From Clavelina lepadiformis (lineage: Eukaryota > Chordata > Ascidiacea > Aplousobranchia > Clavelinidae), in assembly GCF_947623445.1 (NCBI RefSeq), contig NC_135243.1:8186501-8250500 (forward strand): a DNA stretch of 64,000 nucleotides. Reading direction: 5' to 3'. The notes under the pieces were generated by a model. It was not told where the DNA came from, made no database searches, and was given only the letters and a program-made list of their open reading frames with translations. The translations under genes and the position numbers were made by a program. This document shows positions 49,801 through 60,833 of the stretch, piece after piece. How positions within the stretch are numbered: the first letter of the stretch is position 1; the number at the start of each line of letters is the position of its first letter.

Positions 49801-52493
49801 AACGGCATCCACTATAAATTAACTTCCATGCCGCTTAACGCAACGCTGAAGACAAGAAACGAATTTTTGGGCTTCGGAGGATACTTGCGCGTCGAAAATA
49901 ACAACAGCACATATTACTTTGGGATGGGTGACAATTGCAATCTGAAGGATTATCCACAAACTCCAGTTTTCTTAAAAGAACTGAGGCTTCCGGTGTTATC
50001 ATCGTCAGGAAAAGTTACAGAAAAAGAAGAATGTTTCAGCAAAAGTTCTGTATGGCACTGCGTCTTCTTGTACTCGTTTTTCGTCTATTTCATCATTATT
50101 ATAAGAACAAAGTCAGATCGTTATTATAAAAGGTAAGTGTACGCAACTAAGTTCAGTCCCATAGACACGCTTGTTTGATAAAATTTCACTATGCATCCTA
50201 TGTAGTACAGTATAGAGGTAGTACGGTATATATGTCTCTAATCTGCTTTATTCTACTAAGTTTTTACGTGATTTTAGGTATTATGTTTTTTGCTTTCTTG
50301 TATTATCCGTCACCTGGATGGTCGTCACACTTTACTTCTCTACTCGTGCTGCCTGTGGGCCTGCTTCAACTGACTCTACTGAAACTGAGCAGGCCATTGC
50401 TGAGAATAAACTGTGAGGGAGTCAACGTAGAATTGAAAAATTTTCCGCATAATTTTTTTATTCTTTAAACATTTATGACACTTTAATTTTAGCCTCACTG
50501 CCCCAAAAGCTTCCCTCCCTATCCTTCCTATGGTGGTAATTACGTCACTACCCGGTTCTGGAAGTGAAATATTGGAAACGGTTTTTCTTAATTCGAGTGA
50601 TTTCACATATTTATCAACTCATGACGTCACAATTCCAGTACCGGATGACGCAACGAAATTTAATCCTTGCTACTGGCCAAAGAACGACATTAAAGTAAGA
50701 AAGTTGTGGCGTCATAATTTCTCGTGTTTAGCTGCTGTTTATAGCCTGAGCATTTTTATACGACTAACTTAATTCCGTGCAGTTCTTGGAAACGAAGTCG
50801 AAAACGGCCGGTTGGTTCCTCTCAATGAAAACAGAACCTTTGAGTTTCTTCAATAATATTCCTGAAAAAAACCCGAGAGTGTCCTATGCTCGACGAAGAA
50901 TAAGAGAATTAACAAAGAACTCCAGCCCCGCAATCAATTTGTTGAACGGTTATTGGAACACAAAAGTAAAAGTTGATTTAAGTTTGATTTGAGTATCACA
51001 AAGGCATCCATTTTGGGAAATTCGCAGTCAAATTTGCTGCAAGGTTAAATTACAGTACTGACGTTACATAGATAGTCAAGACACGAAATGTTGATAGTTT
51101 TTTTACCGCAAGACGTCGCTGTTCATTTATTGGCAACGAAACGTATCACAAGTTTTAAAACAACCCAAATCTTTACTCCATATATTTTTAATTTGTAAAT
51201 ATAAGTGGAATTGTTTTCCGAAGACTTGTTGTCGTCGGCTAGCGCTAAACCCAGTGTTCCTGATCACTATTACAGAATGTTCTTCGGTATAAGGAAGACA
51301 CATAAAATGCTATTGCTTTTGTTATTTATAAATCCATATAGTTAAAAAGTGCCATTTTCATATCAATAAATTTATTACATTGAGAAAATAAGTGCGTCAA
51401 TCTGAGCGGGTTACCGCATATAGGACAGTTAGAATTAGACCCCGCCATGTAAAGCGAAACTCTTTGTGATTGGCTGATGACTAATTCTTTTCCTTTTATC
51501 TCTGGTTTGTATTTAATATTGTTGTGTTGCGTTTAGTTGATGAAATAATTGGTAAACATTTAGAACGTACTTTATTACAGATCTCATGGCTCAACGAGGT
51601 CTTGGGAGAACAAATGCGGTCAGTTTACGTAGTGCGTGACCCACGTGATTGGATATACTCCCTGATCCGTGACGATTTAACGATGGATAAAATGAGAATG
51701 TTAGTAATTTGGACGAACACAACTTTACTGCTGTTATCATAGCATCACCTGACTAGGAAAAAGTCTTAATTTATAAACTTTTTATGCAGTCAGCAGGTGC
51801 TCTTAAGAAATTTTCTTCATCCTGAAACATGTCGCTCGCCAACATGGCTGCCCCGACCTTATCGACAAACACAAAGTCACGTGACCGATAACTTGATTGA
51901 AATACTTTCCATGGTATGGAAAGCTGATGTGAAAACTGTGATCGGAAATGCAAAATCACTGCACATTGTACGGTTTGAAGACATTCTTACAGATCCTCAT
52001 AAAACGGCGGCAAAACTATTGATGCAGTATGGGATAACGATTTCCTTGCCTCAAATAAATCGCATTACGAGGTAAAGTTTTGCTAAAATTTTACCAGAAA
52101 ATTTATACTGTGCATAAACTCTGGTACAGCTTTTGTGCGTTGTAAGCACACGCTTGTTTTCAAACGACATTTGTAATTATTTGATTTATTGTAGTTGTTT
52201 CATTACCATTATTTAATTATTTGAAAGTGTAATAACAAGCTTATTTCGCCAGTGAACAAATATATCAAGCTATTAATAACCCTAACGGTATCACTGCACA
52301 GTATTTAACGCAGTCGTCGTGTTAGCCTGCTTACTTTTTCAGGGCAGCACATAGCGGGTTCTATAATATTTATTACGAAGGTCCGCTCCATAGAGATTAC
52401 GCCGGTCAATGGAGAGGAAAAATGACGCTGAAAGATGTCAAAATCATAGAAGATATTTGTCGAAACCTCATGAAGCAATTATCGTACTTATGA
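46806..52493 (+). CDS. DSE: Dermatan-sulfate epimerase with C-terminal sulfotransferase-like domain
   Basis: Eleven exons: 46806-47129, 47464-47805, 48128-49050, 49221-49393, 49535-50132, 50278-50412, 50493-50694, 50783-50965, 51581-51699, 51790-52071, 52343-52493; 1143 residues. A signal peptide (LLVFLFCMSFVIL) precedes the epimerase domain, which converts glucuronate to iduronate in chondroitin/dermatan sulfate in the ER-Golgi. The three catalytic residues known from human DSE are kept: His about 191 (HNHAPTN), Tyr about 250 (GVAYASY), His about 438 (GHEHPDQNSF). Two membrane spans follow (HCVFLYSFFVYFIIII and YYVFCFLVLSVTWMVVTLYF). The C-terminal part has both PAPS-site motifs of sulfotransferases (VITSLPGSGSE and VYVVRDPRDWIYS), as in vertebrate DSEL. 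Intron 3 uses a GC donor (AG|GCAAGT). The exon 3 acceptor is the least certain border; 48129 is within a base or two, and an in-phase AG at 48028 would add 33 residues. Confidence 0.93.
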
Positions 52494-52649
52494 TAGCGCT
52501 TAAGATGTTTATTACAGTTTAACTCAGTGACATTACATGATTTACAAAAATCTCATTCGATGTTTTTTGAAAAATATTCCAGACTTATACAGTATATATA
52601 ATCTACAAAGTTGATGTTGTCTGAACTGTGTTAACCAAATTTTTGAGTA

Positions 52650-52815
52650 AAATAAAATAAAAAGCAGGATATAGTTAGGTACTTTGAAGGTTAATTTTAT
52701 ATTTTTCGACACGAGCTTTCGCAAGCATAAATTTGCTTCTTCAGGTGTACTGTGAAATGATCACAGTAACATAAAGTTAACCTTCAGAGTGTCAAACTAT
52801 GTCCCGTTTTTTATT
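52650..52815. repeat. Imperfect inverted repeat after the epimerase gene
   Basis: The left arm ending ACTTTGAAGGTTAA (to 52694) and right arm starting TTAACCTTCAGAGTGT (52787) are inverted copies extending through a GGATATAGTT/AACTATGTCC pair. The centre holds GAGCTTTCGCAAGC and GCTTCTTCAGG words. It looks like a small mobile-element relic of unknown class. Confidence 0.5.
52651..52656 (+). terminator. Polyadenylation signal of the epimerase/sulfotransferase gene
   Basis: AATAAA about 160 bp past the stop codon; a second lies at 52860-52865. Confidence 0.45.
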
Positions 52816-52865
52816 TTACAGCATGTAATGTTTGGTTTGTATTTTTCAATTTTACGTGAAATAAA

Positions 52866-54721
52866 GTTATAAACGGCTTTCCGAAACCTGTAATTCTTGT
52901 CCTATTTGTCATACTTGTGATACCCTTTCTGACTTACAGTTTTTTTGTTGTTTTGATGACAAAAACTTTAAACGTGTCTTAACCCCAAAGTTTTTCTCAT
53001 GAATCATAAAGCAATTTTTGTTATTACAGAAACTGACGCAATATTGTGTGAATGACGTTTCCATTTTAGCGGTTCCAGTTACTATATTTCTCGAATTGGT
53101 TTTTCCGAGAAAAGGTATTTAACTGGATTTACCTTTGTTATTGAGATTATTTGGGATCAAACGACTTAGGTTAATAAAGTTCATTTGAACTTTCTTTAAA
53201 CGTGCCGTAAATCGTTTTCAAATATCCTGTTGTCATTTCATAAGGTTTACAAAAATAGCTTAGGAATATTTCTTGCTCAAAAACATTGCTTTATATAGCG
53301 TTGAAAAACATCCCTGTTTTTATCCAAAAAGCCAAGCAGTACATGCACGATTTCAAATCATTCACTGACAATTGATGGTTTTCAAAATCTGACGTGTACA
53401 TCGGGTGAGGTTTCAGATGCGGGACCTATACTTGTACATCCGGCAAGCATGCGACGGGATCATTTCTTATGGTGTAGCTTTGTCTTTTTAATTCTGGGGC
53501 ACGGATCATTGCATAGCAGCCTTGTCTGCTGGGATAAGTTTGCTTCATAAGTGCTTTTTGACGTCTATATGCTGGATTTTCTTTGTCTTGCCTTCTCACG
53601 CTATCTGAGTCGAGCCTTTTCTATTCTTGCGTGGTAATGAAATCTCGACAGTTATGCCGTTGCAGAATTTTGATGCATTTAATTTTTGCCTAACAACAGA
53701 TGTTATCAAAGCTCTAGGACAATAAATACCTCCCAAACGGAAGGGGCTTGGCACTTGGTCCCCCAAAATGTCTGAAATTTCAGCTAATTTAGTCGATCTT
53801 AACCAAATTGCGATCTTAACGAAATTATCTATGAACTCTTGTTTGCACAAAAGATTTCCTTTCCTTAGGTTTCAATTAGTCTGCGACGAGACACCAAGGT
53901 ATCAATAGTGACCCTTTCGTTGAAGCTGTAAAATTTGGCCGATTCTGATGCCTTTCACAGGTGAGAAGTGCGCTGTTTCCTTGTGGATAAAGCAACAAAG
54001 TCAACCGCGAAATACAAACTTGCTGGGAAACTTGTGTCAATAAAGACGACATTTTACGCAAATGACGCAAAAATCATTTGATGTCGGTGACGTTAATGAC
54101 GCATTACGTAAAAGACGTTTACGCAAAATTCTTTTCCCTGCCCCAACCATATATGTGACGTAACAAGAAATAAGTTAATACCCTTTTTTAGTAAAGTAAA
54201 CAAACTCAGAAACGATTCCTATATACCTTAGAATTTTGCTTACGCTATACTGTGACGAAATGTTAAGCGCCATTTGTAATCTAAACTTATACATTTTCAC
54301 CATATATACAAGGACGTGATCATTTATTATTGTTTTTTATCCTTTGGCATGACTAACTATAGTAAATATTCTTATCTCGTGGTTTTAAGTTGTTTGATGT
54401 GATGATAAAAGGATCTACAAGCCATATGAAACGACAATCTTCTACGTCTAAAACGGAGAAAGAATTTCAAGTGTAAATTGAAACATTTCTTTGCGACATT
54501 TGAGTTTTTGAAAGACGTAATCGAGACCGGAAGCCTACGTCGTGCGTCACATTGTATTTCGGGTTGCCGCAACTCTTCAAAACATAGGGTTGAAAAAGGC
54601 AAAATATTTCCCCTGTGTATATAAATACTAGCATACCATCATTCAACTTTATCATTGACTGGCAATCAACGAAGCAAAAAGTATAGAACTTCTATTTGCT
54701 TTTCATTTGCATGTTTTATTG
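52866..54721. other. Intergenic stretch, possible decayed element
   Basis: No gene is supported. On the minus strand between about 54070 and 53450 two adjacent frames (with LLLYPQGNSALLTCERH and AIWLRSTKLAEISDILG) read protein-like but are broken by stops and shifts, as in a decayed mobile-element gene. No family could be named. Confidence 0.35.
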
Positions 54722-54729
54722 TGCTAGAG

Positions 54730-55084
54730 CAGGGGCGGGCAACTTCTTCGGTCGGCGGGCCTGATATGAGAAAATGAAGTACTTGGCGGGCCGGATTCCT
54801 GAATCGATACATTAATCGTGTATTTATCCACCTATGCAAGGAATAAATTGTATTTAATGTAAACTTTAAGTTTTAAGCATAGAGACCAAAAACAGTATCT
54901 TAAAGTTCTTCTTAAAGAATAACTAACAATCAATATATTTGACGTAGTAAGCAAGTAGTGAGGGATTGCGACAGACTGTTATCGCACCCCACATTATCAT
55001 GTAAGACTGGATACTGTCTGCGGGCCGCTCAAAACCTCGTCGCACGCCGGGTCCGGCCCGCGGGCCGTATGTTGCCCGCCCCTG
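54730..55084. mobile_element. hAT-type MITE upstream of the second COX gene
   Basis: Perfect inverted ends CAGGGGCGGGCAAC and GTTGCCCGCCCCTG, flanked by the perfect 8-bp duplication TGCTAGAG (54722-54729 and 55085-55092). 355 bp with GGCGGGCC/GGCCCGC words inside. It lies about 100 bp upstream of the COX start codon, so it sits in or beside the promoter. Confidence 0.94.
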
Positions 55085-55181
55085 TGCTAGAGTTAGTGCG
55101 TCATAACTTAGACGTTTCACTGTAAACATATTAAGTTGTGTTTTTGATTTATTTACCCAGGTGAATTAAAAACTGTTTAAA

Positions 55182-58100
55182 ATGCTATTATATTGTTATC
55201 TACTGCTATACACTACTTCTGCAATTGCTTCAGCCAATGAATCGACAGCGGCTTTAACAGAAGATTGTAAGTTTTACTTTTAACTTTGGTTTGCTCATTT
55301 TTTAATATTTTTTACTTGCGATAGAAACTTTTTTGAGTAGCTTGACTACATGTCAAGAAACATAAATAACTAATAAAAAGATGTTGACTTTAGCTAAAAC
55401 AAATTTAAAAAATTTAAAATTATTTCATAACTAAACATGTTCTTATTGCAAGATATTTTCCAAATATGAAAAAAAAATCTAAGTCTATGCTAGACATTTA
55501 AACCTATAAAACTGTTTGCAGTCAATCCATGTTGTTCGTTTCCATGCCAACATAACAGCGTTTGCATGGCGCTTGCATCGAATTCCTACGAATGTGATTG
55601 CACCACTACAGGCTATTATGGTGCAAATTGCGAAACACGTAAGTTCTTAAAATGGTTCTTCTTATTTCTTAGAAACGCGTTTAATTCTTAGAATTCAAAA
55701 TTTAGAGAAGTCTGCTCTATTGGGTCAGTCAGCATTTGCTTTACGGTAAAGTAATTATCGCTTTGCCGTATCGAGGTTTTGCAGAAAGCCGAGACCCATG
55801 GCGGTTTTAGGCGGCGGCCATCATTTGTTTTTAGCTATTTTTACTGTTTTGGCGGGACAAATTGGCCAATTTCGACCCTTCTGAAGAGGTGGTCCATTTG
55901 ATTGCGGATTTTATAGATTTCATCGTCTTCGATTAAGTGATTTGGTCGATTTGATTACAAGCATACTGCGTTTATATGTTACAGCACGGTTGTGCAAATC
56001 GGCCATTGGTATTCCGTTTTCTTTTGATATGGTCAGTACGTATTTTACGTATTTTTTCGAATACCTCATTTTTCAATACCTCATACGCATTCTCACCGAA
56101 ATTACCGTGTCGTTAATATACGATTTGCAATATAGTTGTGTAGACTCCACAAAGCAGGTAATTTTAATTTCACTGGAGCGCCAGTGCTGGTAACCATAAA
56201 AAGAGCAATGAAGGCAAAACTGACACCATTTTTAAGCAGATTATATATCAGTAATGAAATGTTTGTTTCACAGCCTACATCAGTACTACAGTGGTAAGTT
56301 GGTTAAAGCCGTCAAAAACCACTCTACATTACACTCTAACACATTTTCCATGGATTTGGAAGATCGTGAACAGTATTTCGTTACTAAGGCGATTTCTGAT
56401 GAAGGCGGTGTTAAAAGGTTAGGATTGTAAAAAAGTGAAAACACTAAAGTTATAAACTTTTTGTTTGTGTTTAAAAAGTGGCTAAAAGTGTAAAAATGTT
56501 TCTCACCTCTTTTTGCTCAGTACTATTGTTTTTTTTTTGTAGTAAGAATTGGGTCGATTGTCGAACCCAGCCCATATGGGGCATTAACAAGCTACCCCAG
56601 CTGGGAAACTTACTCCAACAAAAGCACCTACGTTAGAACCTTACCAGCCGTACCCGAAAACTGTCCGACCCCTATGGGTGTGAAGGGTGAGTATTTCGTA
56701 ACAATTATATAATGTTTTATTGTTGTTTAGCGTGTATATTTGTCAAGTATTTTCGAGCAATTGGATAAGTTCAAAACTTTTTGCAAACGACGATATTAAA
56801 TTTAAGAAAACATAAACATTTTTTGAATTTTATTACTACTATTGTATTTTGTAAAAGGAAAAAAATATTTTCCGGACGCTGATATGCTGGTGGAAACGCT
56901 TTTCCGCCGACGAAAGTTCGAACCGTCCCCGATCCGCACATCACTTGTTTTTCCATTATTTGCTCAACACTTCACTCATCAGTTCTTTAAAACAAACACG
57001 TCTAAAGGCTTGCCGCACCAATGGGGACAACAATCTGTAAGAAAACGAGTTCATCTGAAAATAGACACAACAACAACAACACGTTTAAATAAACTTTAAA
57101 CACGTTTAAACTTACACGTTTAAAACAACAACATGTTTAAATCTACGAATAGTTCAAGTTTTGCACTTCCCTTCTTTCGTAGGTCGATTTATCGCACATA
57201 TACGGACATACCCAGGAGAGACAACACGCCTTGCGGCTCCACATCGATGGTAAAATGAAGTCTTCAAACATCGGAGGTGAAATGTTTCCTCCGCTTGTAG
57301 AAGATGCTCAAGTTTTGATGGACGGCATTGACAAAGTACCACAGGAATATCGCTTCGCTGTCGGACATCCAGGTTTCACAATGCAACCGCCGTTGCTCTT
57401 CTTCGCCACCCTGTGGCTAAGGTAAATATACTCTTAAAATATGTCGACTCGACCCTCTGAGTTTCAAAAAAATTATGTGCCGTCCACTTCTTTTACAGAG
57501 AACACAACAGAGTTTGCGACATTTTGAAAGCGGAACACCCAAACTGGGATGACGAGAGACTTTTTCAAACAGCAAGACTTATTTTAACCGGTAAGAGGTT
57601 TTTCATTTTTGCGTAATTGCTTAAAAATTGTTTTACACTAATGTGTACTAAAACCGGTACATTTCGTTCCATTTTTCGGTTCCAGTTAACTGATTGTTTT
57701 CTATTCAGGTGAAACCATAAAGGTGGTTATAGAAGATTATGTTCAGCACATCAGTGGATATTCCTACAAACTTATTTACGATCCAGAGCTTATCTTCGGA
57801 GCCGGTTTTTCCTACCATAACGAGATAGCAGTAGAATTTCAGCTTCTTTATAGATGGCATGCTCTTATGCCAGACGATTTGACAATAAACAACCAAGCTT
57901 ATCCAATCCGTAACCTTATCTTCAACCCAAAGCCTTTCGTCGATTCGGGCATGGCAACACTGGTCGAAGACATGACGTCACAATTTGCCAGCAAAGTAGG
58001 TTTTCACATGACAAATAAACTCTTCGGTTTGACCAATATTTTTTCAGTTTTATTTTAATTTTAAGTGTACTACATTTTAGGTAGCCGGCGGCAATAGTCA

Positions 58101-59216
58101 AGGTGTTGCAACTTTAGGAGTAGCACGTCAAGCGATTATAGACGGCCGTCGCTTAAGGTTGCAACCCTTCAATAAATACAGAGAAAGGTTTGGAATGACA
58201 CCATACAAAAGCTTCAATGAATTCACTGGTAGGTATAAGAAGATTTTATAGAGAACCAAACAAAACATTGTGCTAGAAGCATTTCCATACTTTAAGTGTT
58301 TTAACTGTGAGGACAAAAAAATCATGCCATTCTCGTAACTGTGTCATCATAATTTTTCAAGACGACCCCAACATGGCACGGGCCTTAGAAGAGCATTATG
58401 GCGACATCGACGCCGTAGAATTCTTTGTTGGCATCATGCTCGAAAAACGAAGATCTTCGCAGTTATTTGGACAAACGTTAACCGAGGTTGGATCGCCTTA
58501 CTCCTTGAAAGGTATCACTCTCATGCAACGTAGCCTTGGATTCTAGTATCATTTTATATCATATGACGTTAAAATTGACACCGAACTTGATTCTTCTGTT
58601 AAATCTCAGTTTTTTGAGAGTTTGATTGACAACTGACGGTATTTGATTGTTTTGTCATCGGTGCAGGTCTCTTTGGTAACCCGATAGGTTCGCCTGCCTG
58701 GTGGAAGCCAAGCACTTTCGGCGGAAAGAAAGGCTTTGACATTATCAAGACCACAAGCTTGCAGGTGGGTGTACATTAATTGGTTTATCTACACTATTGT
58801 GATGTGATCTAAGTTTGTAATGCCTGAAAAGCCGGAAACTTTATAGCAGTGATTGAAACGGATGTAACTGAATCTTTTTAAAACGTCAGGGTTTGCTTAA
58901 AGCTGAGTTTTATCGCATTTAATTTATACTAACTCGCACTTTGTCTTACACGTATGTTGTGCAGACGCTCGTTTGTCGCAATGTCGAAGGTTGCCCTAGA
59001 ATTTCATTTGAAGTACCCGTTGGTATTGCTTACCGGCCAAAAGTCAACGACACACAATCCATCCACAGAAACGACAACTCTTCTGAGATTCTCATGAAGA
59101 TAAATCGAGGTTACCACGTTGAAGATCAGATTATCGAGCATTCAATCATAACCTCCGATGTACAAAAAGAAACTACTATTTCAGACAGCCCAAATCGGCG
59201 CAAGACCGAACTTTGA
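55182..59216 (+). CDS. PTGS: Cyclooxygenase (prostaglandin G/H synthase)
   Basis: Twelve exons: 55182-55266, 55522-55638, 56274-56417, 56543-56686, 56858-57036, 57183-57421, 57499-57590, 57709-57995, 58081-58228, 58362-58511, 58667-58764, 58965-59216; 644 residues. Signal peptide ([15 protein letters not shown]), EGF module ([12 protein letters not shown]...YYGANC), membrane-binding helices ([18 protein letters not shown]), then the catalytic domain. Arg117 (gate Arg120), Gln200 and distal His204 (AQHFTHQ), catalytic Tyr381 and proximal His384 ([11 protein letters not shown]), and aspirin-site Ser526 (GSPYSLKG) are all present, and the end is KTEL, an ER-retention-like signal. It should be an active prostaglandin H2 synthase. 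Exons 3-11 have exactly the same lengths as in the minus-strand COX gene. Exon 6 is 98% identical to exon 6 of the next gene, though their other exons differ widely. Confidence 0.97.
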
Positions 59217-60833
59217 ATGCTTTCAAGAGTGGTCAAAACGCTTGTGTTTGTCTATATTTATTGCAAAACACTCACTATAGGATAACAATTTGTTTTGTTT
59301 TTGTTTGATTTTGTTTTTTTATTATTGACTGTTTTATGCTTTTGTTTTTTTTATTGATCATAAGTATAGTTTACAATACACCATATTACCACCATTATTA
59401 TTATTATTAACATAACAAAAGCAGAGCAATGCTGACCCCAAACACGCTTTTTGACGCGTTGAGAGAAAATTTAAAGAGCTCTTTTATCCTCAATTCGCTC
59501 ATAAAAACATGCGTTCAGCCTTACAACTCAACAGACCAGAAAAACCTTAAACGACGTTGAAAACGTCTAAACATCGTGTCTCGATGTGATTGTTACGACA
59601 TAATGAACAGCGAAGGCAAAGCAGTGATTACAAATTAACTTCAGTTTTGGTGCTGTACTGGAATACTTGTTGATACAATAAGTTAGTCTTCATCAATGGA
59701 AAAGTCTACATTTGAAGTTGTGTCGGAGTTGTCATACTGTTTCAAAAGTCAGATTATGTATAGCGGGTTACGGTGTATAAGACTGTAACCTAAATTCAAT
59801 GTGAGGAACGACAAATCTTGCCAACTTTGTATGGGAAATAGAAACGTTGTTTAATTGGGCAAAAGCTTTTACCTTACAAGATTTAAAAGGCAAGAAGTTT
59901 AATTATTTTACCGCGCTTAGAGAAGCGTTGACTGCGATTGACTAGGCTTAGACTCTTGGTAATATAAGATTATTTTTTCGGTTGGCTTAACACTTTAAAA
60001 ACGAAACAAATTACTGAACTCGACCGTAAAAATATGTTCAATGTTCATGGCGCATAACTCAGACGAGCGGCAAGTATTGTCAAGCTAGGCTATTCCATTA
60101 CGAGAATCTATGTAATATCATTATATGAAATTTATTTCAGTCCCTAAAAGTAGCATAATTCATTGTAATTAGTTATCATAATATTCTCTGTTGCTTTTCC
60201 AATAGGTCAGTGTTGCCAAACGAAAGTTGCAAAAAGAAACTAAAGTTCAAAATAAAAACTGCTAAATCTTTTTCTATGTAAACACAGTGCGAAAACTCTG
60301 TAACTTAAAGTTTGAAGAAAAAAACTAATTGAATCACTTTACGTAATCCAAACGTGGGGAATTTCTGACAACCATATCCGTTTCAGATACTTCCTAAGCC
60401 TTAGTATGATATTTTTGAGCTATGGTTAAAAATTCGTAAAGCAACAATAAATTGAGCTAAATGTAGCTTCTCGAAACTAAATTGGCAACGCAGAGTAAGG
60501 ATTAGTCTAGGGTAGACATCACCCATGGTATACACAGCAATGTACAGCACTTCGCATTGCTGTAATAGTGTTTAAAGTGACTATTTTACCCTTAGTAGCA
60601 GTCACCTGTTCAAGATAGGCAGCTGGGTTAGCAGAATGGGTATCCGAAGGGACGATTGTAGTTGCTTGGGAAGTAATTGAAGTTATTGTTGTTTAGATTA
60701 GAAAGCAAGCTTAGATTAGGTTTAGTTTACTGTGTTATAACATTTCAGTTAAATTAACAGTAAATTGTGAAAAATAGCTTCGCATGTACAATTTTTAAAA
60801 ACAAATTGGTTGATCATACTGACCACTACCGAT
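59217..60833. other. Spacer between two COX genes
   Basis: Holds the 3' UTR of the upstream COX gene and the promoter of the next. No AATAAA is seen in the first 250 bp; a short ATT/TTA run lies at about 59392-59409. No other gene is recognised. Confidence 0.4.

Noticed and set aside
50376..50606. Minus-strand frame over epimerase exons 6-7
   Set aside because: Antisense of real exons; no splice or family support.
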